Source: DATLBA01 sp035527275 (GTDB lineage: Bacteria; Planctomycetota; Phycisphaerae; FEN-1346). From it: a DNA stretch of 28,857 nt. How positions within the stretch are numbered: the first letter of the stretch is position 1; each line of letters starts with the position of its first letter. Of this stretch, positions 1 to 6,757 are shown piece by piece. The stretch is from positions 1-28,857 of the forward strand of contig DATLBA010000126.1 of the NCBI GenBank assembly GCA_035527275.1, given 5' to 3'. Below the pieces are notes generated by a model. It had not been told where the DNA came from and did not search any database. It worked only from the letters and a program-made list of their open reading frames with translations. The translations under genes and the position numbers were made by a program.

Positions 1-32
1 GCTCCGGGAGCACCTCCGGACGGAGCCTTGCC

Positions 33-1349
33 ATGATTCGGCGAATTGACGCCAGAACCGACCAGGGGCGCGCGGCCCTTGAGGTGCTCCGCTCATCCCT
101 CAGCATCGAGCACGGCATGGTCTCGGGCGACGCGGCCGCGGCCGACGCCGAGCGAAGCGTCCGCAAAATCCTCGAGGACGTCCGCCGGCGCGGCGACGCT
201 GCCCTCTGCGAATGGACCAATCGGTTCGACGGATCAAGCCTCGCCCCTGAGAACCTGCGCGTGCCGGAAGAGACGATCGAGGCCGCCTACGCTTCCATGC
301 CGAAAGCGTTTGTGGAGGCGGCGGTCCGCGTCCGCGAAGCCGTCCGGCGGTTCCAACGGCACATCCTCCTGCGCAATCCGAAGCCACTGAAGCGCAAGGG
401 CCGGAGGCTCTCCCTCCTTTACCGGCCGATGGAGCGCGTCGGCGTCTTCGTCCCGGGAGGAAAAGCGTTTTATCCTTCGACGCTTCTCATGGTGGCCGTG
501 CCCGCCCTGTCGGCGGGCGTGCCGCACGTCGCCGTGGCCAGCCCCCCGACCGCCAATGGAGACATTCATCCGGCTGTGCTGGCCACCTGTCGCATCTGCG
601 GTCTGGCGGAGGTGTACCGAATCGGCGGCACACCGGCCATCGCGGCGTTCGCCTACGGAACCGAGACGGTCCCGGCGGTCGAGAAAATCGCAGGGCCCGG
701 CAATCTGTATGTCCAGTTAGCCAAGCGGATGGTCTACGGCCGCGTGGACATCGACGCCTTCGCCGGACCGAGCGAAGTGGTCATCCTGGCGGACGCATCC
801 GCCGACGCAACGCTCGTCGCCGCCGACATGCTCAGCCAGGCCGAACACGATCCCGGCTCGGCCGTCCTTGTCACGCCCGACGAGGCCCTTGCGAATCGGG
901 TCTCGGAGGAATTGGAGCGGCAGGTTGTGGCCCTCGACCGCGCCGAGGCGACGCGCAGGAGCCTCGAGAAATACTCCGCGGTTGTTCTCGTCGCGGACCT
1001 CGACGAGGGCGCTCGCGTAGTCAATGAATTGGCCCCGGAGCACCTTCAGATCCTGACCGCGGACCCTCGTGCAGCGCTTCGCGATATCCGAAGCGCGGGC
1101 GCCATCTTTCTCGGACCTTACACGCCGGTCGCGGTGGGCGATTACGTCGCCGGGCCCAGCCACGCGCTGCCGACGGGTGGCACGGCCCGGTGGGCGAGCG
1201 GTCTGACGGCCAACTCCTTTCTACGGTCCATGAGCGTCATTGAATATGACAAGAGGGCGCTTGCCGCCGACGCCGATGATATCCAGCGCCTGGCCGAGAC
1301 GGAGGGCCTGACGGCCCACGCCGAAAGCGTCCGCAAACGGCTCGAGTAG
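33..1349 (+). CDS. hisD: Histidinol dehydrogenase
   Basis: This enzyme performs the last two steps of histidine synthesis, oxidising L-histidinol to L-histidine with two NAD+ in the cytoplasm. The 438-residue product is full length for the family. The zinc and catalytic residues can be placed: Gln269 and His272 in QAEHDP, Glu336-His337 in NELAPEHLQI, Asp370 in VGDYVAGPSHALP, and His429 in the C-terminal EGLTAHA motif. The glycine-rich GPGNLYVQLAK and the DAFAGPSE stretch are also typical. The ATG at 33 has a weak GGAG about 8 bases upstream. hisC and hisB follow on the same strand, so this is part of a his operon that probably starts outside the window. Identification is secure. Confidence 0.97.
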   Translation: MIRRIDARTDQGRAALEVLRSSLSIEHGMVSGDAAAADAERSVRKILEDVRRRGDAALCEWTNRFDGSSLAPENLRVPEETIEAAYASMPKAFVEAAVRVREAVRRFQRHILLRNPKPLKRKGRRLSLLYRPMERVGVFVPGGKAFYPSTLLMVAVPALSAGVPHVAVASPPTANGDIHPAVLATCRICGLAEVYRIGGTPAIAAFAYGTETVPAVEKIAGPGNLYVQLAKRMVYGRVDIDAFAGPSEVVILADASADATLVAADMLSQAEHDPGSAVLVTPDEALANRVSEELERQVVALDRAEATRRSLEKYSAVVLVADLDEGARVVNELAPEHLQILTADPRAALRDIRSAGAIFLGPYTPVAVGDYVAGPSHALPTGGTARWASGLTANSFLRSMSVIEYDKRALAADADDIQRLAETEGLTAHAESVRKRLE

Positions 1350-1361
1350 CCGTTCACATTT

Positions 1362-1388
1362 GGCGGGCCCGCCTAAGGCTCGCCCGCC
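1362..1388. repeat. Palindromic spacer element, variant copy
   Basis: The 60-base hisD-hisC spacer holds an inverted repeat: GGCGGGC at 1362-1368 pairs with GCCCGCC at 1382-1388. The loop contains a degenerate form of the CCCGCCTGAGGCGGG palindrome found elsewhere in the window. It could act as a processing or attenuation hairpin within the operon, but there is no T-run to make it a terminator. Confidence 0.5.
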
Positions 1389-1409
1389 GCGTGATGTTTG
1401 GCAAAACCC

Positions 1410-2471
1410 ATGACCTACTTCCGAAAAAACATCGAGGCCATGACCGGCTACACGCCCGGCGAGCAGCCGCAGGGCGATTCCGGCGCGGTCAAACTCAACA
1501 CCAACGAGAACCCCTATCCGCCCAGCCCGCGCGTCCTGGAAGTGCTCCGCCGCACCGACTGGTCGCTCCTTCGAAAGTATCCCGACCCGATGGCGAACAA
1601 GGTCCGCGACGTCGTCGCGCGCCGGTTCGGCCTCCGGCGCGAGCAGGTCCTCTGCGCCAACGGCAGCGACGAACTTTTGCGCATGGTCGTCACGGCGTGC
1701 GTCGGCGAGGGCGAGGCCATCGCCTATGCCACGCCGACCTACTCGCTCTATCCCGTCCTGGCCGAGATTCAAGGCGCACGCGCCGTCGAGGTGGAAAGGT
1801 CCGAGGATTTTTCCCTGCCGGCCGAGGCGCTGCTTGAGACGGGCGCGCGGCTGCTGTTTATCTGCAACCCGAACGCGCCAACGGGCACGTGGACCGAGCC
1901 CGACGCGATTGCCGCTCTCGCCGACGGTTTCAGAGGCGTCGTCGTCGTGGACGAGGCATACGCCGACTTCGGCCCGGGCTCGGGTCTGGCGGTCCTCAAG
2001 GACAAGCCGAACGTCCTCGTGTTTCGGACGCTGTCGAAGTCGCACAGCCTGGCGGGCCTGCGGTTCGGCTACGCCGTCGGGCCGGAGGACCTCATTGCCG
2101 GCCTCGTGAAAGTCAAGGACTCCTACAATTGCGACGCCGTGTCCGTCGAGGTCGCCGCCGCCGCCCTCGAAGATGAGGCGTGGATGCAGGCGAACGTCGA
2201 GAAGGTCCGCTCGGAGCGGGCGCGACTCTCCGAGGGCCTCGCTCGTTTGGGCTTCGCGGTGCTTCCATCGGAGGCGAATTTTGTTCTCGCCGCCGTTCCG
2301 GACGGTGACGCCGGCCGCTGGCACAAAGCCCTCAAGGCCCGCAGGATTCTGGTCCGATACTGGAATCGGCCCCGCCTCTCCGATAAACTTCGCATCACCG
2401 TCGGGACGCCTGAACAGAACGACCGGCTTCTTTCCGGAATCGAGGCCGTAAGGAAGGAGATGGCAGCGTGA
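1410..2471 (+). CDS. hisC: Histidinol-phosphate aminotransferase
   Basis: A PLP-dependent fold-type I aminotransferase that converts imidazole-acetol phosphate and glutamate to histidinol phosphate and 2-oxoglutarate. Family landmarks are clear: KLNTNENPYPPSP near residues 28-40, CANGSDELL at about 82-90, the ICNPNAPTGT substrate and PLP site at 151-160, VVDEAYADF at 180-187, and the PLP-binding Lys210 in TLSKSHSLAGLRFGYA. I chose the ATG at 1410 because family members typically begin with a Tyr-Phe-Arg motif close to the N terminus. A TTG at 1398 in the same frame would add four residues, and neither has a good ribosome site. The 3' end overlaps hisB by four bases, so the two are translationally coupled. 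Confidence 0.95.
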   Translation: MTYFRKNIEAMTGYTPGEQPQGDSGAVKLNTNENPYPPSPRVLEVLRRTDWSLLRKYPDPMANKVRDVVARRFGLRREQVLCANGSDELLRMVVTACVGEGEAIAYATPTYSLYPVLAEIQGARAVEVERSEDFSLPAEALLETGARLLFICNPNAPTGTWTEPDAIAALADGFRGVVVVDEAYADFGPGSGLAVLKDKPNVLVFRTLSKSHSLAGLRFGYAVGPEDLIAGLVKVKDSYNCDAVSVEVAAAALEDEAWMQANVEKVRSERARLSEGLARLGFAVLPSEANFVLAAVPDGDAGRWHKALKARRILVRYWNRPRLSDKLRITVGTPEQNDRLLSGIEAVRKEMAA

Positions 2472-3070
2472 GTGCCGCCGCAAACGCACGATCCGCAAAG
2501 GTCGAACGAAAGACGAAAGAAACGCAAATCCGCCTCGCTCTCGATCTGGACGGCCGGGGCAAGGCCCGGGTCGAGTCGCCCGTCGGCTTCCTGAACCACA
2601 TGCTCGCGCTGCTTGCGCGCCACGCATCTGTGGACCTTGAGGTCGAAGCGGCGGGCGACACCAACGTGGACCCGCACCACACGGTCGAGGACATCGGCAT
2701 CTGCCTCGGCCAGGCGCTGGCCGAGGCGCTCGGCCCGAAGGAGGGCATTGCGCGCTTCGCCTCCGCCGCCGTCCCGATGGACGAGGCCCTGGCCCAGGTA
2801 GCCCTCGACCTCTCGGGCCGGCCCTACCTCGTTTACAAGGTTGAGTTCCCCGGCGAGCGCGTCGGCGAGTTTGAAACGGAACTCGTCAGGGACTTTCTCC
2901 AGGCGTTTGTCACCCACGCCAAAATGACGTTGCACGTCACGGTGGCCTACGGGGAGAACGACCATCACATCGCCGAGGCGGTCTTCAAGGCCCTCGCCCG
3001 GGCCCTGAAAACCGCAATAGCCCGCGACCCGCGCGTTTCGGGAACGCCTTCGACCAAGGGTGTGCTTTGA
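2468..3070 (+). CDS. hisB: Imidazoleglycerol-phosphate dehydratase
   Basis: Dehydrates imidazole glycerol phosphate to imidazole acetol phosphate in histidine synthesis, the step just before HisC. The 200-residue protein is the usual size of the monofunctional enzyme, without the N-terminal phosphatase of the enterobacterial fusion. The metal-binding motifs are present: NHMLALLARH, DPHHTVEDIGICLG, VPMDEALA, ENDHHIAEAVFKA and the C-terminal PSTKGVL. The first motif reads FLNHML where many homologues have FFDHML. Translation starts at a GTG that overlaps the hisC stop codon (GTGA). It is the last his gene here, and the next gene is on the opposite strand. Confidence 0.95.
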   Translation: MSAAANARSAKVERKTKETQIRLALDLDGRGKARVESPVGFLNHMLALLARHASVDLEVEAAGDTNVDPHHTVEDIGICLGQALAEALGPKEGIARFASAAVPMDEALAQVALDLSGRPYLVYKVEFPGERVGEFETELVRDFLQAFVTHAKMTLHVTVAYGENDHHIAEAVFKALARALKTAIARDPRVSGTPSTKGVL

Positions 3071-3094
3071 GCGTTTCGTGCCGGTCGCACGTTC

Positions 3095-3123
3095 AGCCGC
3101 GAGCCGCAGGCGAGCGCATCACG
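3095..3123. repeat. Dispersed GC-rich repeat unit, copy 1
   Basis: The stretch beginning AGCCGCGAGCCGCAGGCGAG resembles the stretch beginning AGCCGCGAGCGCCAGCGAGC at 24810-24836. Both sit in spacers just behind a coding region. This copy overlaps the 3' end of the transposase remnant. I know of no named family for it. Confidence 0.4.
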
Positions 3124-3404
3124 TCTTTTGAGCGCGGGGTGGTTCATACTCGCTGACGAACGACCACCGCTGCGGCCCGAGACCCTCCCGCATCAGTTTT
3201 GCTCCACGTGGCGAATCGCGCGACGAACATCCCGAGGGTTGTTGAGGAAGACTTTCCATTGCCCGCGGGCCCACGCTTTGGGCATCCCTCTGACAGAGGT
3301 CGATAGGCTCTTCATCGGACGAATGTTCTCGTGGACCATCCGGCGCGTCGAGGCGCCCTTCAAGAGGTTCACCACCTGCCTGGCGGGATACCGATGGCGC
3401 ACGG
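3119..3404 (-). pseudogene. Remnant of a REP-associated tyrosine transposase (RAYT, Y1 transposase family)
   Basis: Reading the minus strand from about 3404, the translation carries HRYPARQVVNLLKGA, then WARGQWKVFLNNPRDVRRA and IRHVEQN. This is the typical C-terminal half of RAYT proteins. The frame then meets TGA at 3193-3195. Shifting by one base at about 3196 restores the expected ending MREGLGPQRWSFVSEYE up to a stop at 3119-3121. The usual NNPMREG junction fits a single lost base here. The N-terminal half, with the catalytic HUH and Tyr motifs, is missing, so this is a dead 3' fragment with a frameshift. A REP-like palindrome lies at its truncated 5' side. Family assignment comes from remembered consensus, not a search. 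Confidence 0.7.
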
Positions 3405-3418
3405 TCCGGCTGTGTAGC

Positions 3419-3436
3419 GCGAGGCTTGAGCCTCGC
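3419..3436. repeat. REP-like palindrome GCGAGGCT-TG-AGCCTCGC
   Basis: A perfect 8-bp inverted repeat with a two-base loop. It lies 15 bases from the 5' edge of the RAYT remnant, where elements mobilised by such transposases are expected. There is no T-run, so a terminator is less likely, although it sits between two minus-strand units. Confidence 0.6.
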
Positions 3437-3479
3437 TGGACCGAGCGCCCTTTGCCGCCGATGGCATCTGTTGTGCGGC

Positions 3480-4925
3480 TCAGATGTGGACCACCTCGAT
3501 GCCCGCCAGTTGGGCGTAGGCTTTGAACTCGTCCTCCAGGTCGCCGTAGATGAACAACTGGTGAAAGCCTTTCACGTCGCGTGAGTCGGCCACGCCGTCC
3601 ACCTCGGCCTCCAGCGACGTGCGGCAGCCGCCCGAAGGCGGCGTGTCGATATTCCGCAGCACCCGCCCCGTGCCGAGGATGATTCGCCCGGGCCCTTCGA
3701 ATTTCATGATGGTGATCTTCTGCCCTTCGCGCCAGAGCACTTGGGTCGCGATACCGGTGTTCGATTCGGAGTGGCTGCGCAGGATGAACGGCTCGTGCGG
3801 TTTGTCGAAGCCATCGAGTTTCGTTGGGCACGAGCAGTGGGCGGCCATCAGGGTGTTGTTGACCGTGTTCGGCGCGGGGTCCTGCATGAAGCCCGGGCGG
3901 CCGAACAGGTACGAGGTCAGGCGCATGGAGATGGCGGCGTTCCAGTCCGCCTCACACCCGCCGACACTGTCCTCGTCGTTCAGGCGGCTGAAGGCCACGC
4001 AGGGTGGGCAGGGGATCTGCCGGCCTCCGACAAGGCCCAGGCAGTCCATCGAGAAGCCCCGACATTTCTCGGCCTCGATGATGCGCCGGCACGTGATATA
4101 GTTCTTGGCCGCGTTCAGGATGTCCTCCTTGGAGGGCTCGACGATTTTCTTCGCTTCCTTGGCGTAGTAGTCGGCGACCGCGCGCACTTCATCGCTGTCC
4201 TCCACCTTTTTCAACTCGTCGGTAAAGCGGCTTCTCGGAATATAGTGGAGCGTTGTGCCGAGACCCTCGAGCGGTTTGTCCTCCACTTTGCCGCCCGCCA
4301 CAATGCAAAGGCGCGTGTGCTTCATCTTCCAAACGGTGTTCAGCATCCGAAGGCCGGTTCGGAGCCACTCGGGGTTCTGTGTTGCGCCGGTGCAGGCGTT
4401 CGGCGACCTGCGGGCGTGTTGGAGGTGGCCGGTGAAGGACGTTCCCATCGGGCTGAAGACGACGGTCGGCACCGGCCCGCGCTTGTCGAGGAACTGGCTG
4501 ATCGCGCCCCAGTGATCCAAGTGCATGACGGTGAGCACAACTCCATCCGGGCCCGCCTTCGCGACCTGTTCGAGAAAGGCGTTGAGGGTGTTTTCATCGT
4601 GGATCGGGTCGCCCAGGACCTCAAGATGCACGTCCTGTTCCCCGGCGGCGGCTTTGAGGATTGCCGTGTATTGCTGTTGGCGGGCCTTGATGTCATAGGC
4701 GGCGCCCGGCCAGCCCATCCAGTAGCGGTCGGTATTGGGCCGTGCAAACGCCGCCAGGATATGCGCTTTCCCCGCCTGTTTGGGCTCCCCTCCCAGAAGC
4801 GACGCTGCAAAGTCCAGCAGGCCCATTTTCATCGCCAGGGCCGAGGCACCAGCCGTCATCAGGAAACGGCGGCGATTCAGTGCCAGGGGGCAACCCGTTC
4901 TGATACGTCCTCGCGTGGCCTGCAC
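3480..4925 (-). CDS. Tat-exported protein with L-fucose/arabinose isomerase-like fold
   Basis: The N terminus has a twin-arginine signal: NRRRFLM at residues 17-23, followed by the hydrophobic stretch TAGASALAMKMGLLDFAASLL. The mature protein of about 435 residues resembles the fucose-isomerase-like family, with an N-terminal Rossmann-like half (DGVVLTVMHLDHWGAISQFL) and a Cys- and Glu-rich middle (CPPCVAFSRLNDEDSVGGCEAD). The C-terminal half has MAAHCSCPTKLDGF, near a site that in isomerases binds a metal and sugar. Export by Tat suggests a folded, cofactor-bearing protein outside the cytoplasm. The GTG start at 4925 is preceded by GAGGAGG with an 8-base gap. The gene stands alone, in convergent orientation to the his operon. 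The substrate is unknown and isomerase activity is not shown. Confidence 0.75.
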   Translation of the reverse strand: MQATRGRIRTGCPLALNRRRFLMTAGASALAMKMGLLDFAASLLGGEPKQAGKAHILAAFARPNTDRYWMGWPGAAYDIKARQQQYTAILKAAAGEQDVHLEVLGDPIHDENTLNAFLEQVAKAGPDGVVLTVMHLDHWGAISQFLDKRGPVPTVVFSPMGTSFTGHLQHARRSPNACTGATQNPEWLRTGLRMLNTVWKMKHTRLCIVAGGKVEDKPLEGLGTTLHYIPRSRFTDELKKVEDSDEVRAVADYYAKEAKKIVEPSKEDILNAAKNYITCRRIIEAEKCRGFSMDCLGLVGGRQIPCPPCVAFSRLNDEDSVGGCEADWNAAISMRLTSYLFGRPGFMQDPAPNTVNNTLMAAHCSCPTKLDGFDKPHEPFILRSHSESNTGIATQVLWREGQKITIMKFEGPGRIILGTGRVLRNIDTPPSGGCRTSLEAEVDGVADSRDVKGFHQLFIYGDLEDEFKAYAQLAGIEVVHI

Positions 4926-5069
4926 GGATTCATCCTCCTCATTAGGCTCTGCCGGTGCTTCGCCCCTGCATCTGGGGAGAGGTCACCTTCTGTGTATTCC
5001 GAATTTGCTCCGGACCTGCCGCATGTCGGCGGGTCTCAAGCGGTCATTCACTGTATTAAAGCAAGGACC

Positions 5070-5195
5070 TCATTTCACCTCCAGGATTTTCTTCCCATCG
5101 CGCGTCAGCGCGAATCGCGTGCGACCGTCGTCGCCCTTCTTGAAGGTAAAGACGTCAGCCTCCGGGCCAATCCCGACAAGTCGGGCCTGGAACGC
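5070..5195 (-). pseudogene. 3' remnant of an unidentified gene
   Basis: The minus strand holds an open 42-codon stretch ending in TGA at 5070-5072. Its translation includes EADVFTFKKGDDGRTRFAL and ends TRDGKKILEVK. Codon third positions are mostly G or C, as in the real genes of the window. An in-frame TAG lies directly upstream (5196-5198) and no start or ribosome site precedes it. It looks like the tail of a lost gene, interrupted by a small palindrome. I do not recognise the family. Confidence 0.35.
5172..5185. repeat. Short palindrome CCCGAC-AA-GTCGGG
   Basis: A perfect 6-bp stem with a two-base loop, inside the 5' part of the gene remnant at 5070-5195. It resembles the other spacer palindromes in style but not in sequence. 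Confidence 0.4.
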
Positions 5196-5409
5196 CTACC
5201 GGCAATCCGCCGCCTGACCGCCACCAACTCGAGGTGCACCCGGCAAGGGTGCCGCAGGGGGATTCGCCTACCAGCCGGACGGGGAGCCCAACATAGCCCG
5301 AACGGCCCCTGCTACTCGACCGCGATGGGCGCACTGGCTTTGAGCGTCTCGTTCCGGCAACTGCCCATTTATCAACGCTGAGGGCCCGACTCCCCGGCGG
5401 AAAGCGGCG

Positions 5410-5437
5410 TTGACAATCGGCCGGGAGCCGGTATAGT
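5410..5437 (+). promoter_or_regulatory. Sigma-70-type promoter of tRNA-Asp
   Basis: A consensus -35 TTGACA at 5410-5415 and a -10 TATAGT at 5432-5437 are separated by 16 bases. The predicted start near 5444 leaves a leader of about 26 bases before the tRNA. The same architecture precedes tRNA-Lys and the tRNA-Thr cluster. Confidence 0.7.
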
Positions 5438-5469
5438 ATCGGGCCTGTGTTCCGTGGGTCGGCGCGTGC

Positions 5470-5546
<77 letters not shown>

Positions 5547-5772
5547 TCTAAGGCCTTATCGCCACACGGGTTAGGACATATCCCTGGCAGGGTTTCGTCC
5601 AGCTCGTGTGTCCTCTATGTGACGTGAACTTTTCGGCGCCGTTGATGTAAGCCTGCCGCCTGACCCGGCCTTCCACCTTCCGGGCATTTCGAGTCCTTTA
5701 GCGCACCTTTCCTGTTATGATATGGGTTGGTGGACGGTTCATCTTAGAGCATGTCACGAGCGATTCTCGTCC

Positions 5773-5785
5773 AAGGAGGTGAACC
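5773..5785 (+). promoter_or_regulatory. Strong ribosome binding site that fixes the TTG start of the next gene
   Basis: AAGGAGGTGA is complementary to the 3' end of 16S rRNA over ten bases and runs from 5773 to 5782. Counting from the core AAGGAGGT, the TTG at 5786 follows after five bases. No ATG or GTG in the frame is as well placed, so the unusual TTG start is convincing. Confidence 0.75.
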
Positions 5786-6751
5786 TTGGCGCGCGAGAGG
5801 AGATGCGCAAAGGGGCTCGGCAAATGGGCCCTCGCGATTGGAGCGTTGCTCCTGGTGGCTGCGGCCCTGCTGTTCAATTCGATTCCAGGCGACCTTCGAG
5901 GCGAGGTTCAAGAGGAGAACCGAGAGGGAGGGCCGGAGGAATCGGCGCCTGCATCCGAGGCTGAGGCGCCGGACAGGGCTCCAGGGGAACCCTCGGACCC
6001 AGGCGAAACACAGGGCGCCGACAAGGAACAGGGCGACGCCAAGGAGGAAGAGCAGGGCGCGGGGGAAGAAGAAGAGGTGGAAGAGGAAGAATGGTCGCCG
6101 CCGCGGTTCGAGGAACGCCAGGCCGAGCGGGACAAGATGGTCCGGGTGATCCGAGCCTACGGCCTGGCGGACCAGGCGGTGCTGGATGCCATGGCGGCTG
6201 TGCCGCGCCACAAGTTCGTGCTGGCGAAACATCAGTCGCACGCCCACGACGACACGCCGCTGCCTATCGGCTACGGTCAGACCATCTCGCAGCCGTACAT
6301 CGTGGCGGAGATGACGCGCAGGTTGAAACTGACGAAGGACTCGCGGGTCCTGGAGATTGGGACGGGTTCGGGTTACCAGGCGGCGGTGCTGACGGAGTTC
6401 ACGCCGCAGGTTTACACAATTGAAATCATCAAGCCTCTGGCCGATAGCGCCCGCCGTCGCCTCAAAGGACTGGGTTACACGGTGGTTAAGGTGCGGCATG
6501 CGGACGGTTACTACGGCTGGGCGGAGGAGGCGCCGTTTGATGCGATCATCGTGACGTGTGCGGCGGGCCAGATTCCACCGCCCCTGATTAAGCAACTGGC
6601 CCGCGGGGGACGGATGGTCATCCCGGTCGGCGGTCCGTTTGCGACCCAGACGTTGATGCTCGTCGAGAAGGACGAGGAGGGGAAGGTGCGCAGCCGGAGC
6701 CTCATGGGGGTGCGCTTCGTGCCGCTGCGTCGCCGGGACGTGTCGGAATAA
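5786..6751 (+). CDS. pcm: Membrane-anchored protein-L-isoaspartate O-methyltransferase
   Basis: The catalytic part, about residues 106-318, is a PCMT that methylates isoaspartyl residues in damaged proteins using S-adenosylmethionine. Its signatures are VPRHKFV near 139-145, PIGYGQTISQPYIVAEM at 160-176, the SAM loop VLEIGTGSGYQAAVL at 188-202 and the C-terminal GVRFVPL. Ahead of it is a basic N terminus, one hydrophobic helix at about residues 13-30, and a Glu/Pro/Gly-rich linker at about 35-105 with long acidic runs. The usual enzyme is about 210 residues and soluble, so the anchor and linker are additions. Positive charges before the helix predict that the enzyme domain faces the periplasm, though SAM supply there would be a puzzle. 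The next gene starts six bases downstream. Confidence 0.9.
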   Translation: MARERRCAKGLGKWALAIGALLLVAAALLFNSIPGDLRGEVQEENREGGPEESAPASEAEAPDRAPGEPSDPGETQGADKEQGDAKEEEQGAGEEEEVEEEEWSPPRFEERQAERDKMVRVIRAYGLADQAVLDAMAAVPRHKFVLAKHQSHAHDDTPLPIGYGQTISQPYIVAEMTRRLKLTKDSRVLEIGTGSGYQAAVLTEFTPQVYTIEIIKPLADSARRRLKGLGYTVVKVRHADGYYGWAEEAPFDAIIVTCAAGQIPPPLIKQLARGGRMVIPVGGPFATQTLMLVEKDEEGKVRSRSLMGVRFVPLRRRDVSE

Positions 6752-6757
6752 CATCGA

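Larger units (their letters stand above)
4926..5409. other. Spacer between the Tat-protein gene and the tRNA-Asp promoter
   Basis: This 484-base spacer has no intact gene. It contains the ribosome site of the 3480-4925 gene, a short minus-strand coding remnant (5070-5195) and a small palindrome (5172-5185). Nothing recognisable was seen in the rest. Confidence 0.6.

Noticed and set aside
1221..2627. 468-residue minus-strand open frame across hisD, hisC and hisB
   Set aside because: High-GC shadow of clear genes on the other strand; low-complexity Arg/Gly-rich product.
3128..3526. 132-residue plus-strand open frame after hisB
   Set aside because: Antisense of the RAYT remnant; the minus strand gives the recognisable family sequence.
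3741..5381. 546-residue plus-strand open frame
   Set aside because: It lies antisense to the Tat-protein gene and has no recognisable domain; the minus-strand gene has a signal peptide and family motifs.
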